A stretch of DNA of 64,000 nt, from NCBI RefSeq assembly GCF_022700675.1, contig NZ_CP062182.1, forward strand, positions 2,542,001 to 2,606,000. The letters run 5' to 3'. Origin of the DNA: Acinetobacter sp. ASP199. Its GTDB lineage: Bacteria; Pseudomonadota; Gammaproteobacteria; Pseudomonadales; Moraxellaceae. A model generated the notes under the pieces. It was given only the letters and a program-made list of their open reading frames with translations. It was not told where the DNA came from and searched no databases. A program made the position numbers and the translations under genes. Every line of letters begins with the position of its first letter. The stretch's first letter is position 1. Of the stretch, positions 34,087 through 46,022 are shown piece by piece.

Positions 34087-36042
34087 TTGAAGGTTGTATC
34101 CGTTTTGTCTCACGCAATTCAAACTGCCGATCTCGATTGGCAGCTGGTGGATGGCATTGATGTGCCAGTTTCCAAACAGTTTGGTGATGTTTATTTTTCC
34201 AAGGACAATGGTCTGCTTGAAACGCGCCATGTGTTTTTAAATGGTAATGATCTCGGTACCCGACTCGCGGATCTCAAACCTTTTGAATATTTTTGCGTAG
34301 GTGAAACAGGCTTTGGTACCGGACTCAATATTCTGGCCTTATGGCAATTGTGGCAACAGGTTCGTCCAGATAACCAGAGCCACCTGCATGCCATTTCAGT
34401 GGAAAAATTTCCGCTCTCGAAAGATGATCTGATTCGTGCTTTAAATGCCTGGCCGGAACTGAAACCACTTGCAGATCAGCTGATTTCCCAATATCCAATG
34501 CCAATTACCGGTTGCCATCGGCTTAGTTTTCCTGAGGCGCGATTCTCACTCGATTTATGGCTGGGTGATGCACATGATGTCTTTCCGATCATAGAAAAAA
34601 CTGCACCAGTCAATGCCTGGTTCCTGGATGGTTTTGCACCTTCCTGTAATCCGGATATGTGGGAAGAAAATGTGCTGAATAATATCGTGCGACTCTCGGA
34701 TTACGGCACCACCTTTGCCTCTTTTAGCGTGGCAGGCGTATTGAAGCGCGGTCTAAGAAATCATGGCATTTCCATTTCACGTCCTCGTGGCTTTGGTCAT
34801 AAACGTGAAATGCTGAAAGCAATCTGGAATCCACCTGCATCTGCAGAGCCAGCAACAGCAATTCCTGAAGATCCTACTCAAAAAAAAACTTCGCTCAATA
34901 AAGAGTTAGAATATCAGGCACGCCAGATTGCTGTCATTGGTGCTGGTATAGCCGGTTTAAGCACCGCTTGGGCTTTTGCTATACGCGGTCATCACGTCAG
35001 CTTATTTGATCAAACAGCCCCACTTTCGGGTGGTTCTGGTAATCCATTAGCGCTCCTCAATCCAAAGCTGTCACCGATTGCACAAAATGCTGAACACCTG
35101 ATGACCCAGGCTTGGCAACATGCCTTGAATTATTATGCACAGTTCAAAGCCTTCCGCCCGATTCAGGTTCATCAACTGGCATTAAAAAATCCGGAAAACC
35201 TGTTGGCTCTGGCTAATGAATATCCTGACGGTATTCTGAAAGTTCTTGAGCGAAATCAGCAGTCTTTAGTGACTCAGTATCCTGCACTGGCTTTACTGCA
35301 AGCAGGGGGCGTATCGCCTCATCAGTTGCGTGATGAAATCCTGCAACATTCCAATATTCATTATATTCAGGCCCAAATTAGCCAAATTAAGCCCAAACCA
35401 CGTCCAGAATTATTTGATGGTGATAGCTCACTCGGACAGTTTGATCATGTCATCGTCTGTACCGCATTAAATACGCCTCAGCTGCTTGAAGAGTATCCTG
35501 AGCTTAAGCCCATTCGTGGACAGGTCAGCTGGCTCAAAAATAGCGATCAGCCACTCGATCCAAACATTGCCTATAGCTACGGCGGTTACTGCATCCAGTT
35601 TGATGAACAGCATTTACTGCTCGGTGCTTCATTCTGCCTGAATCGTGACGATGTAGATGTACTGGAAGAAGATCATATCCATAACCGTGAACTAATTCAT
35701 ACAGTATTTCCAGAGTATGCACAGAATTTGGCTGATGTCCGTGAATGGCAAGGTCGTACTTCGGTTCGTGCCCAGAGCAAAGATTATTTCCCCTTGCTTG
35801 GAAAACTCAAATCAGATCAGGAAATCCATAGTCTGGCTGGCTTAGGTTCCAAAGGCTTCCTGTTTGCGCCATTGTGCAGTGAAATCCTGGCTGCACAAAT
35901 TCTAGGAGAAGCTTGCCCTGCATCCACGAATCTGGTGAAGAAACTGGACGTCAGACGCTTTGAAAAGAAAGTCCAAGCCAAGAAGCCTTATTTTAAAAAA
36001 TTTCCCCTTTATCAAAGGGAGACTAAGGGGGATTACAAGTAA
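34087..36042 (+). CDS. mnmC: Bifunctional tRNA mnm5s2U methyltransferase / oxidoreductase
   Basis: Encodes about 651 residues. MnmC completes the wobble-uridine modification mnm5s2U: the C-terminal FAD domain removes the carboxymethyl group, the N-terminal domain methylates with SAM. Seen: FCVGETGFGTGLNILALWQ (SAM site), NAWFLDGFAPSCNPDMW, and the FAD motif AVIGAGIAGLSTAWAFA at about residue 280; near the end GLGSKGFLFAPLCSEILA. The start is TTG at 34087 or, with GAAGG ahead of it, TTG at 34105. The C-terminal FPLYQRETKGDYK is encoded inside a repeat-like sequence. Confidence 0.95.
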   Translation: MKVVSVLSHAIQTADLDWQLVDGIDVPVSKQFGDVYFSKDNGLLETRHVFLNGNDLGTRLADLKPFEYFCVGETGFGTGLNILALWQLWQQVRPDNQSHLHAISVEKFPLSKDDLIRALNAWPELKPLADQLISQYPMPITGCHRLSFPEARFSLDLWLGDAHDVFPIIEKTAPVNAWFLDGFAPSCNPDMWEENVLNNIVRLSDYGTTFASFSVAGVLKRGLRNHGISISRPRGFGHKREMLKAIWNPPASAEPATAIPEDPTQKKTSLNKELEYQARQIAVIGAGIAGLSTAWAFAIRGHHVSLFDQTAPLSGGSGNPLALLNPKLSPIAQNAEHLMTQAWQHALNYYAQFKAFRPIQVHQLALKNPENLLALANEYPDGILKVLERNQQSLVTQYPALALLQAGGVSPHQLRDEILQHSNIHYIQAQISQIKPKPRPELFDGDSSLGQFDHVIVCTALNTPQLLEEYPELKPIRGQVSWLKNSDQPLDPNIAYSYGGYCIQFDEQHLLLGASFCLNRDDVDVLEEDHIHNRELIHTVFPEYAQNLADVREWQGRTSVRAQSKDYFPLLGKLKSDQEIHSLAGLGSKGFLFAPLCSEILAAQILGEACPASTNLVKKLDVRRFEKKVQAKKPYFKKFPLYQRETKGDYK

Positions 36043-36232
36043 AGTAGAATTCCTCCTTTACGGAACAGAGTTCCTCACCCTTAAGAAAAGAATTCCCTCT
36101 CCTAAGCAAATTTTAAAGCACTGCTTTAAACGCAGCACAAGTGAGGGCTAGGTTGAGGGTTTTATTTCATTGTAAAAATATTTTACCTCCCCCTGTCTCT
36201 CTCCTAAAAGAAAAGGAAATAAACGTCTCACC
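36000..36232. repeat. Decayed intergenic repeat overlapping the mnmC 3' end
   Basis: The stretch CCCCTTTATCAAAGGGAGACT at 36003-36023 and the following AAGGGGGATT recall palindromic repeats common between Acinetobacter-like genes. Farther on, GAATTCCCTCTCCTAAG and GTGAGGGCTAGGTTGAGG look like halves of a CCTCACCCTAGCCCTCTCC-type hairpin element. No gene is seen here. The repeat type is inferred from appearance. Confidence 0.45.
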
Positions 36233-36240
36233 CAATAAAA

Positions 36241-36268
36241 AAAGCGCCTTACGGCGCTTTTTTTTTTA
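36241..36268 (-). terminator. Rho-independent terminator between mnmC and the rhodanese gene
   Basis: Arms AAAGCGCC and GGCGCTTT with loop TTAC and T/A runs on both sides, so it can act for both convergent genes. Confidence 0.93.
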
Positions 36269-36276
36269 AAGGATGT

Positions 36277-36591
36277 TTACACACCCTCTTCAAGTGGTAG
36301 ACCTGCATCACGTGCAGCTCGTGTTCCACCCATTAAGATTACATATTCACGTGAGTTGTCTATTCCCTCTAATAGCTCAGCTGCACGTGGTGCTTTGCTT
36401 CCGCCGCCACACAAAATATAAATCGGTTGATCCGTGGACACCTGAGTAAGGCTGTCTGCTGATAGACTTGCAATCGGCTGGTTCACTGCACCTTTGATAT
36501 GCGCTTCAGCATAGGCATTTGAATCTCGTACATCCCAGATAACAGCACCTTCTGGGAACTCAAATGTTGTAATTTCTTGTTTACGGATCAT
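36277..36591 (-). CDS. Rhodanese-like domain protein
   Basis: Encodes about 104 residues starting at the ATG at 36591, with AAAGGAG eight bases before it; the upstream ATG at 36618 is not needed. A single rhodanese domain: GAVIWDVRDSNAYAEAHIKGAVNQP, then the active-site loop YILCGGGSKAPRAAELL with the catalytic cysteine. The loop CGGGSKA is glycine-rich and differs from the CxxGxRS consensus, so substrate may be different. Divergent from yajQ. Confidence 0.9.
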   Translation of the reverse strand: MIRKQEITTFEFPEGAVIWDVRDSNAYAEAHIKGAVNQPIASLSADSLTQVSTDQPIYILCGGGSKAPRAAELLEGIDNSREYVILMGGTRAARDAGLPLEEGV

Positions 36592-36682
36592 TGTGCACTC
36601 CTTTGATGTAAACAACACTTGGCAAATGAAGAAAACATCCCTAGCATCTCAGATATTCTTTCCATTTGTAAAGGTCTAAAAC

Positions 36683-37171
36683 ATGCCTTCTTTCGATATT
36701 GTTTCTGAATTAGAAATTTTTGAAGTAAACCATGCGGTTCAAAACACGCAAAAAGAAATTGCGACCCGTTTTGACTTCCGTGGTCAGGACGTTTCAATCG
36801 AGTTAAACGAAAAAAATAAAGAAATCAAAATCAAGACTGAAAGTGATTTCCAGTGTGAACAAGTTTATAGCATGTTAGAGAATCACTTCTTTAAACGTAA
36901 AATAGACATTCAGGCTCTTGATCCGCAAAAAGGCGCACCTTCAGGTAAAAACTATATCCAGGTGATCAAACTGAAAGATGGTCTTGACTCAGATACTGCA
37001 AAAAAAATTAACAAAGCCATTAAAGAAAGTGGCATTAAAGCGCAGTCTTCTATTCAAGGCGACAAGATTCGTGTGACCGATAAAAAGCGCGATACTTTGC
37101 AACAAATTATGGCGTTCCTGAAAGAACAGCAATTTGGTGTGCCTTTACAGTTCAACAACTTTAAAGACTAA
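36683..37171 (+). CDS. yajQ: YajQ family nucleotide-binding protein
   Basis: Encodes 162 residues, the standard YajQ length. PSFDIVSELEIFEVNHAVQNTQKE at the start, TRFDFRGQDVSIE, the repeated half VIKLKDGLDSDTAKKINKAIKES and IRVTDKKRDTLQ are all diagnostic. The protein has two ferredoxin-like halves, binds RNA/nucleotides and in Xanthomonas and Pseudomonas binds cyclic di-GMP. It is followed by a DUF4442 gene after 27 bases. Confidence 0.95.
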   Translation: MPSFDIVSELEIFEVNHAVQNTQKEIATRFDFRGQDVSIELNEKNKEIKIKTESDFQCEQVYSMLENHFFKRKIDIQALDPQKGAPSGKNYIQVIKLKDGLDSDTAKKINKAIKESGIKAQSSIQGDKIRVTDKKRDTLQQIMAFLKEQQFGVPLQFNNFKD

Positions 37172-37198
37172 GACAGTCTATTTTCGGATAATAGAACC

Positions 37199-37711
37199 AT
37201 GACCAAAAGCAACCGACTCTCCAAACTGGTAAGAGCAAGTTCACGACTTCCACAAGGCATTCGTACTGCACTGCTGAGTAAAACCTTTGGACGTGTGGTG
37301 CCAATGGTCGGTTCTGCCCGAATTCGCTATGAACAGCTGAGCCATGATCAGGTGATTGTCAGTATGGCCAATCATAAGGCGATGCAAAACCATATTGGTC
37401 AGATTCATGCCTGTGCCATGGCACTACTTGCAGAAACAGCCACGGGATTTGTCACCGCAATGAACGTGCCTGATTCTACAGTCGTTCTCATTAAAAGTAT
37501 TCAAATTGATTATAAGCGCCCCACCCAAGGCGCAATGCGTGCTGTAGCCACACTAACGGCTGAACAGCAGCAATTGATGCAAAGTACGGATAAAGGCGAA
37601 ACATTGGTGCAGGTGGTTGTAACAGATGAATCCGGCGAAGCACCGATTCAGTGTGAAATGCTCTGGGCCTGGATTGCTAAATCACAACTTAAAAATAAAG
37701 TTACTGCTTAA
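37199..37711 (+). CDS. DUF4442 hotdog-fold protein (putative thioesterase)
   Basis: Encodes 170 residues. DUF4442 is a hotdog-fold family related to acyl-CoA thioesterases. Visible: FGRVVPMVGSARIRYEQLSHD, the helix NHIGQIHACAMALLAETATGF with the catalytic-type residues, and VLIKSIQIDYKRPTQGAMRAVA. No signal peptide. Substrate is unknown. Downstream of yajQ by 27 bases, same strand, so likely one transcript. A 170-base intergenic stretch then leads to a convergent terminator. Confidence 0.85.
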   Translation: MTKSNRLSKLVRASSRLPQGIRTALLSKTFGRVVPMVGSARIRYEQLSHDQVIVSMANHKAMQNHIGQIHACAMALLAETATGFVTAMNVPDSTVVLIKSIQIDYKRPTQGAMRAVATLTAEQQQLMQSTDKGETLVQVVVTDESGEAPIQCEMLWAWIAKSQLKNKVTA

Positions 37712-37884
37712 TATTTTAATAATCTGTGCTAACTCAATCCGGGATAGTGTCAAAGTATTCTTATTATCTCTAGAGATCATGACTGCTCTTCTCTTCTTGG
37801 CTTAAACACCATTTGATTTTTAACCTTAAAACCAAGGTACGTTTTAAAATCAGGATTTTATGTTTTAATCTTTCAGAAATAAAA

Positions 37885-37913
37885 AAAACCAGACATATGG
37901 TCTGGTTTTTTTT
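37885..37913 (-). terminator. Rho-independent terminator after the acyl-CoA thioesterase
   Basis: Arms AAACCAGAC and GTCTGGTTT around ATATG, with A run before and T run after; works in both directions. Confidence 0.92.
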
Positions 37914-37920
37914 GCGCTCA

Positions 37921-38346
37921 TCAATTCACTTGCTGGGAGTCAAGAAACTTCTGTTTTGCTTCATCTGGAATCAGACGCTTATTGCCTTTGACATCCACTG
38001 CAACGAAGGTAAATACCCCTTCAGTGACACGTACAGGCGGACGGGAATCATCGTGACTGTCCCACACTTCAATCTGCATTTGAATCGAAGTATTACCCAC
38101 CTTCAGAATCTTGGTATAACAGCTGATCACATCACCGACTTTTACTGGTACCAGGAAAGTCATCTGATTAATGGAAATTGTCGCACAACGTCCATTAGAA
38201 AAACGTTCTGCATGAATTGCACCGGCCAAGTCCATTTGTGAAACAATCCATCCACCGAATACGTCACCGCTCCAGTTGGTATCTGCTGGCATTGCAATCG
38301 TCTGTAGGGAAAGAATTCCCTCTGGTTGTACATGAGAATCTGACAC
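37921..38346 (-). CDS. Acyl-CoA thioesterase (YciA-like)
   Basis: Encodes about 141 residues. The best start is a GTG at 38346, with GGAG seven bases upstream; the longer ATG reading begins inside trxC. The hotdog signature is TNWSGDVFGGWIVSQMDLAGAIHA at residues about 27-50 with the catalytic Asp, followed by RCATISINQMTFLVPVKVGDV and the C-terminal GVFTFVAVDVKGNKRLIP. YciA-type enzymes hydrolyse medium and short acyl-CoA. Coupled to trxC and the alpha/beta hydrolase upstream. Confidence 0.92.
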   Translation of the reverse strand: MSDSHVQPEGILSLQTIAMPADTNWSGDVFGGWIVSQMDLAGAIHAERFSNGRCATISINQMTFLVPVKVGDVISCYTKILKVGNTSIQMQIEVWDSHDDSRPPVRVTEGVFTFVAVDVKGNKRLIPDEAKQKFLDSQQVN

Positions 38347-38366
38347 GTTAACTCCAGGCTTGGGTA

Positions 38367-38798
38367 TTAAGATTTGGCATTCAGATGCTGATCCAGCCAC
38401 TGTTGTAGCTGCGGTGCTCTGAGTGCGCCACTTATTCTAGCAATTTCATCAGTTTTATTCATTAAAACCAGTGTCGGAATACTACGAACATTAAATGCTG
38501 CACTGAGTCTTGGGTTCGCTTCAGTATCAATTTTGCCAAATACCACATTTGGATACTGCTGTGCTACCGTTGCAAAATGCGGTGCCATCATCTTGCACGG
38601 ACCACACCAGTCCGCCCAGAGATCAATCAGAATCGGTAAATCACTGCCTGTCACGAACTGACTAAAATTCTGTTCATTCAGTTCAATCGGCGCAAGTGGA
38701 ATCAAGCCCTGATGACACTGGCCACATGCAGGACTCGCGGTGAGTTTATCTTCAGGCACACGGTTTTTGGCCTGACATGACGGACATACAATGATCAT
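38367..38798 (-). CDS. trxC: Thioredoxin 2 (zinc-containing)
   Basis: Encodes 143 residues. The N-terminus carries the zinc site CPSCQAKNRVPED and CGQC, and the thioredoxin domain has the active-site motif WADWCGPCKMMAPH plus cis-proline region RSIPTLVLM. TrxC is a cytoplasmic disulfide reductase often induced by oxidative stress. Directly adjacent to the hydrolase gene upstream (stop and start touch), so the three minus-strand genes form an operon. Confidence 0.96.
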   Translation of the reverse strand: MIIVCPSCQAKNRVPEDKLTASPACGQCHQGLIPLAPIELNEQNFSQFVTGSDLPILIDLWADWCGPCKMMAPHFATVAQQYPNVVFGKIDTEANPRLSAAFNVRSIPTLVLMNKTDEIARISGALRAPQLQQWLDQHLNAKS

Positions 38799-39695
38799 CT
38801 AACGAACTCCAATATATTGATGTAAGAATTCTAATTGGGTCGAAATTGCTTTTTCAAACCATTCTCCATGATATATATCAAAATGTCGTATATTCCACTC
38901 ATGATATTGGGCAAATGGTGCGATATTGGTTACCGTTTCACGGCTAGACTCAATCGGAATCAGGCTATCCTGTTTTGCGGCGATAAACAGAACCGGTATC
39001 GTAATCTTGCGGACGTCCTGAATCGGTCGATAGCGGATCAGTTTAAAGAATAACCGGGCTGGTATTTCTCCACTCCAATAATGATCTGGATGAACGATTG
39101 AAAGATAACCTTCATAGCTATCCGGTGTCGGCAAGAAACAAAGTTCATTCTGAGCAACAACGGGTAAAGTACGTGGCGCCATCCCGACTTTGGAACCCAT
39201 ATAATCTTGACTGGAAATCTTCAGCGCTTTAGGTAACTGCTGTAAGGGATATAGCTTGGCACTTTCAGCACCATCAACAAAAGGCACCTGTACCATAATG
39301 GCTTGCACATCTTTGGATTCTGCGGCAAGTGTCAGTACATACCCCCCACTCAAACTTGTTCCCCAAAGCACAATACGCTTTGTATCCAGAGACTTACGCG
39401 CTTTAACATGGGCAATCATGGTTCGCCAGTCTTCAAGCTGGGCTTTAATCGAAACCAGTTCACGCGGTCGTCCGGTACTCCCTCCCCAGTAACGATAATC
39501 AAATAAAATGACTGCATAACCTGCTGCAGCAAAACATTGGGCATATTTGACCAATTCAAAATGACGTAAGGCAGCCAAGCCATGCGCCATTAAAATGACC
39601 GCTGGTTTTTGTATATTCTTGGGACGGTAAAAATCGGCAGCAATGACATCTTGACCGCTTTTGACATACAGTGGCTCAACTGTATATGCATGCAT
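38799..39695 (-). CDS. Alpha/beta hydrolase
   Basis: Encodes 298 residues. A typical alpha/beta hydrolase: VILMAHGLAALRHFELVKYAQ (oxyanion HG), nucleophile elbow GTSLSGGYVLTLA (serine at about residue 114), the acid-bearing strand VLFIAAKQDSLIPIESS and the histidine IRHFDIYHGEWF. No signal peptide, so it is intracellular. Homologues are annotated as dienelactone hydrolase or acetylxylan esterase-like; the substrate is not deducible. First gene of the operon with trxC and thioesterase. Confidence 0.9.
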   Translation of the reverse strand: MHAYTVEPLYVKSGQDVIAADFYRPKNIQKPAVILMAHGLAALRHFELVKYAQCFAAAGYAVILFDYRYWGGSTGRPRELVSIKAQLEDWRTMIAHVKARKSLDTKRIVLWGTSLSGGYVLTLAAESKDVQAIMVQVPFVDGAESAKLYPLQQLPKALKISSQDYMGSKVGMAPRTLPVVAQNELCFLPTPDSYEGYLSIVHPDHYWSGEIPARLFFKLIRYRPIQDVRKITIPVLFIAAKQDSLIPIESSRETVTNIAPFAQYHEWNIRHFDIYHGEWFEKAISTQLEFLHQYIGVR

Positions 39696-39819
39696 ACGCG
39701 CTCCGTTGCGTTATTTTATGGTTGTATTCGTTTATAAAAATTTCAGATCTTTCTGCTCATTTTCGAGCTTAATGCTATCATAAAGCATATCTTTATAAAT
39801 TAAATGATGGAGTGGCATC

Positions 39820-40155
39820 ATGAGTGAAAATGTAGGCTTTGCAGGTCAAATTGGTCCAGAACATATCGAACAGGTGGTTGAAAAAGGTTTTAAATCGATT
39901 ATCAATAACCGCCCAGATATGGAAGGTGGCCCGGATCAGCCGACCAGTGCACAAATTGAAGAAGCTGCGCGTGCAGCAGGTCTGGATTATGTGCATCAAC
40001 CTGTAGTTGCAGGTCAGATTACTGAACTCGATGTCCGTACTTTTGCCAATCACTATAATGAACTGCCAAAACCGTTATTGATGTTCTGCCGTACAGGTAA
40101 TCGTTCTAATAATCTGTACCAAATCGCAAAACAGATGGATCTGTTGGATGATTAA
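39820..40155 (+). CDS. TIGR01244-type sulfurtransferase / phosphatase-like protein
   Basis: Encodes 111 residues with a protein-tyrosine-phosphatase-like fold (beta-lactamase hydrolase-like family). FAGQIGPEHIEQVVEKGFKSIINNRP at the start and the C-x5-R signature MFCRTGNRSNNLY with Cys at about residue 89 are present. Related proteins work in sulfide metabolism with persulfide dioxygenases. It follows the divergent hydrolase gene. A decayed copy lies about 130 bases downstream. Confidence 0.88.
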   Translation: MSENVGFAGQIGPEHIEQVVEKGFKSIINNRPDMEGGPDQPTSAQIEEAARAAGLDYVHQPVVAGQITELDVRTFANHYNELPKPLLMFCRTGNRSNNLYQIAKQMDLLDD

Positions 40156-40285
40156 TTAATTCCTTCGGGAATATGCAATGCTTGGGCAGGACTAAGCATT
40201 GCTACATTCGGTTTTATATTAATTAAAACAGATAGTTAATAAATAAATTCAGCATAGATGGACATATAAATAGTCCCCCAAGTGC

Positions 40286-40570
40286 CAAGAATTAATGACA
40301 CAAGGTATTGAATCAATCATCTTTAATCGCCCAGATCAGAAAGCTGGTAATGAATTAACGGTTATTTAGCTTCGCATTATTACCGAGTGACATCATGTCA
40401 GTGTGATTTATCAACTACTTATTAATAGAAAAATTACATAACAGAACATTGAAAAATTTTCTAAATACTATAATGACTTATCTGAACTCATTTTAATGAT
40501 TTGCCGCAGTGGTACATGCTTTACCACCTTGTATTACAAGGCAAACGAACAAGGATTAATTCATGAATAA
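40286..40570 (+). pseudogene. Decayed paralogue of the upstream TIGR01244-type gene
   Basis: Reading in pieces gives QELMTQGIESIIFNRPD, which matches EQVVEKGFKSIINNRPD of the intact gene upstream, then, after stops, VYQLL..ITxQNIEKFSKYYNDLSELILMICRSGT, which matches VHQPV..ITELDVRTFANHYNELPKPLLMFCRTGN. Internal stops and lost segments show it is not functional. The active cysteine is still encoded. The end overlaps the start of the small lipoprotein gene. Confidence 0.85.
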
Positions 40571-40667
40571 AGTTTTACTGATCATTTGCTTAAGCTTGAG
40601 TTTTATTGGCTGTAATTCGATGAATGTTCGACCTACAGTGGGGGTGAGTATGGGAACTACCCTTTAA
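40563..40667 (+). CDS. 34-residue lipoprotein
   Basis: A small gene with AAGGATT upstream of the ATG at 40563. The protein MNKVLLIICLSLSFIGC has a lipobox (FIGC, Cys17) and a mature peptide of only about 18 residues ending GVSMGTTL. A clear terminator follows 19 bases later. Such entericidin-sized lipoproteins are known in Acinetobacter-like genomes; function is unknown. It overlaps the pseudogene tail, which does not affect it. Confidence 0.6.
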   Translation: MNKVLLIICLSLSFIGCNSMNVRPTVGVSMGTTL

Positions 40668-40685
40668 TTTTATCCATAAACAGCC

Positions 40686-40710
40686 ATGGCGCTCTTTGCG
40701 CCATTTTTTA
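40686..40710 (+). terminator. Rho-independent terminator after the small lipoprotein
   Basis: Arms ATGGCGC and GCGCCAT around TCTTT followed by a T run. Confidence 0.93.
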
Positions 40711-40818
40711 AGTAAGTACAACTTCGTCAAAGCATCCTGTAAAAATTTGATAATACTCCTCCGTAAAGAAGCTAATTTTTTGTATATTTGAATAAATACT
40801 TAGGCGAATAATTTTAAT

Positions 40819-42195
40819 ATGTACGACATTATCATCATCGGTTCAGGCACGGCAGGCATCACTGCCTATAAAGAAGCAATCAAATATACTGATAACATTC
40901 TTATTATTAACGCTGGCCCTTGGGATACGACCTGTGCACGCGTTGGATGTATGCCAAGTAAAGTTTTAATTGCTTCAGCCAATCGTATGCACCTGATTCA
41001 GCATGCACATGATTTAGCTTTAAATATTGATAGTGAAGTTACTCCGAACAATGTCATGTCACGTGTTCGTAAATTACGTGATTTCTTTACTCAAGCCACC
41101 CTTAAAGAAGTCAATCAATGGAATCCAAAACATAAAATTTCAGGTCATGCCAAATTTGTAGATGCCCAAACCGTAGAAGTAGATGGACAATATTATCAAG
41201 CTAAAAGTTTTATTTTGGCTGTAGGCTCACGACCAAATGTAGATAAAAAACAAAAAGACATGCTTGGAGAGCGGCTGCTTAGCTCCAATGAAGTATTTGA
41301 GCTTCCTACCCTGCCTCAGTCATTAGCAGTGATTGGTAGCGGTGTGATTGCAATTGAGCTTGCTCAAGCCATGCAACGCTTAGGAGTCAAGACCACTGTA
41401 TTTGCCCGGAGTCAAAAAGTCGGTTCTCTTACAAGTCCAGTGCTTCAGGAACTTGCTCAACAGCAACTCAGCTCAGAACTTGAGATTAAATTTAAAACTG
41501 TTCCTGATGAGATGATCCGGCAAGGCGAACAAGTCCAGATAAAATTTAAGCAAAATGACCAAGCAGAAATCTTAGAAGTTGATTACGTATTAGCGGCAAC
41601 CGGAAGAAGCAGCAACCTTGATCAACTCGAACTGGAAAAAATCGATCCTTCATATACAGACATCAAAAATCTTCCAATTGATCTTTCTACAAAACAGTTA
41701 GCGAACTATCCAATTTTTATTATTGGTGATGCAGCTCCTGATGCTCCAATTCAGCATGAAGCTGCATATGCAGGTAAAAAAATCGTCAAAAATTGCCTGA
41801 ATTATCCAGATGTACAAGCGATTCCAAAACTTATCCCATTAGCGATTGTGTTTAGTCAGCCTGAAATGGCCATTATTGGAAAAAATTATCAGCAGCTACA
41901 GAAAGTAGGAACTGATTTTGTTACGGGTTTTGTTTCTTATGAAAGACAAGGCCGAGCACGTGTAGAAGCTACAAATATGGGTGGTGCTGAAATATATATA
42001 GACAAGGCTACACATAAACTATTGGGTGCAGAACTATTTTGTGCTCAGGCAGAACATTTAGCACATCTACTCGCATGGTTGATTGGTGAACAACTGACAA
42101 TTAATCAAATTCTAGAAAAACCCTTCTATCATCCAACGTTAGAAGAAGGATTACGTACTGCATTTAAACATGCACGTAGACAATTAAAAAATTAA
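40819..42195 (+). CDS. Dihydrolipoyl dehydrogenase-like flavoprotein
   Basis: Encodes 458 residues. Pyridine nucleotide-disulfide oxidoreductase class I: FAD motif IIIGSGTAGITAYKEA, redox-active cysteines in CARVGCMPSK (about residues 39-48), NAD motif AVIGSGVIAIELAQAM, FAD-end GDAAPDAPIQHEAAYAGK, and the C-terminal FYHPTLEEGL with the catalytic His-Glu pair. It resembles Lpd3-type proteins that stand outside any dehydrogenase complex operon; here it is monocistronic. Substrate is lipoamide or another disulfide. Confidence 0.92.
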   Translation: MYDIIIIGSGTAGITAYKEAIKYTDNILIINAGPWDTTCARVGCMPSKVLIASANRMHLIQHAHDLALNIDSEVTPNNVMSRVRKLRDFFTQATLKEVNQWNPKHKISGHAKFVDAQTVEVDGQYYQAKSFILAVGSRPNVDKKQKDMLGERLLSSNEVFELPTLPQSLAVIGSGVIAIELAQAMQRLGVKTTVFARSQKVGSLTSPVLQELAQQQLSSELEIKFKTVPDEMIRQGEQVQIKFKQNDQAEILEVDYVLAATGRSSNLDQLELEKIDPSYTDIKNLPIDLSTKQLANYPIFIIGDAAPDAPIQHEAAYAGKKIVKNCLNYPDVQAIPKLIPLAIVFSQPEMAIIGKNYQQLQKVGTDFVTGFVSYERQGRARVEATNMGGAEIYIDKATHKLLGAELFCAQAEHLAHLLAWLIGEQLTINQILEKPFYHPTLEEGLRTAFKHARRQLKN

Positions 42196-42292
42196 ACTAT
42201 CTGAGTTCTATCAGGTGCTCAAAATAAAAGCCAGTTAGCTTAGCAGCAGTTGATGAATAAGATGAGTTCTAGAATATTTTTAGTACATAAAA

Positions 42293-42321
42293 AAACACCC
42301 CCTGTTGTCAGGGGGTGTTTT
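42293..42321 (-). terminator. rRNA operon terminator
   Basis: Arms AAACACCCCCTG and CAGGGGGTGTTT with loop TTGT, located just beyond the 5S gene, with T run on the minus strand. A very stable stem. Confidence 0.95.
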
Positions 42322-42331
42322 GGAATAATGA

Positions 42332-42446
42332 GCTGGCGATGACTTACTCTCACATGGGTAACCCCACACTACCATCAGCGCTAAGAGGTTTCACTTCTGA
42401 GTTCGGGAAGGGATCAGGTGGTTCACTCTTGCTATTGTCGCCAGCA
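42332..42446 (-). rRNA. rrf: 5S ribosomal RNA
   Basis: Ends GCTGGCG and CGCCAGC pair as the 5S closing helix, and the interior CGAACTCAGAAGTGAAAC of the complement is the classic 5S sequence. Length about 115 bases. The 265 bases between 5S and 23S (42447-42712) are AT-rich spacer without a gene. Confidence 0.96.
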
Positions 42447-42712
42447 CAACTGTTTATGGATACTCGCCAGGTCTTATGGTTGCCTTGCTTTCTACCAAAT
42501 AGAGTACATTAACAGGTATATCTGAGTTGAATTGTAACATAAAGCAGAGCTTTATGTCTTGCACTCAGGCAAACGCTGTTGCGTTTGCTTAATCTTCGTT
42601 CATCTAGCGTATTCTGAATCAAGATCAGTCAGTGTTGACTGTTTGGTCTTTAATGAATCAATCTCTGCTCACTGCTTACGCAGTTCGTACAACAACTGTT
42701 TGGGTGTTGTAT

Positions 42713-45606
<2,894 letters not shown>

Positions 45607-46022
45607 ACAACCCCAAACAGTCGTTAACCCTTACAAGTTAGGTTAGCAACAGATCATGATGATTTCTCATCACTCTCATACAGTTGGCGTCTTGTGCATT
45701 TAAGCACTGTACAGCTTCAATTAGATTCATATACCAAAACGCTTGATTCAGTTTAATCGCTAGAACTCATTTCATTCAACTTTCACAATTGCTTGTTAGG
45801 TTGTTTAAAACGAGTTTGAACAAATTATTTCAACTCAAATATATTCTGTTAATGATTCACTGCATCCTCGTCGGAGTGCAGTCAACTGTGATAGATCACA
45901 GAGATTATCAAGTGCGCGTATCATAACGCTTGTACTTGTTAATCTCTAGGATCTCATCAATTGATCGCTTATTTCTTAGCTCATCTTACATCTGCTTGAC
46001 CAACTAGTAGTCAATGATGTGA

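Noticed and set aside
36592-36618. Upstream start for the rhodanese gene
   Set aside because: AAAGGAG lies between the two ATGs and serves the one at 36591.
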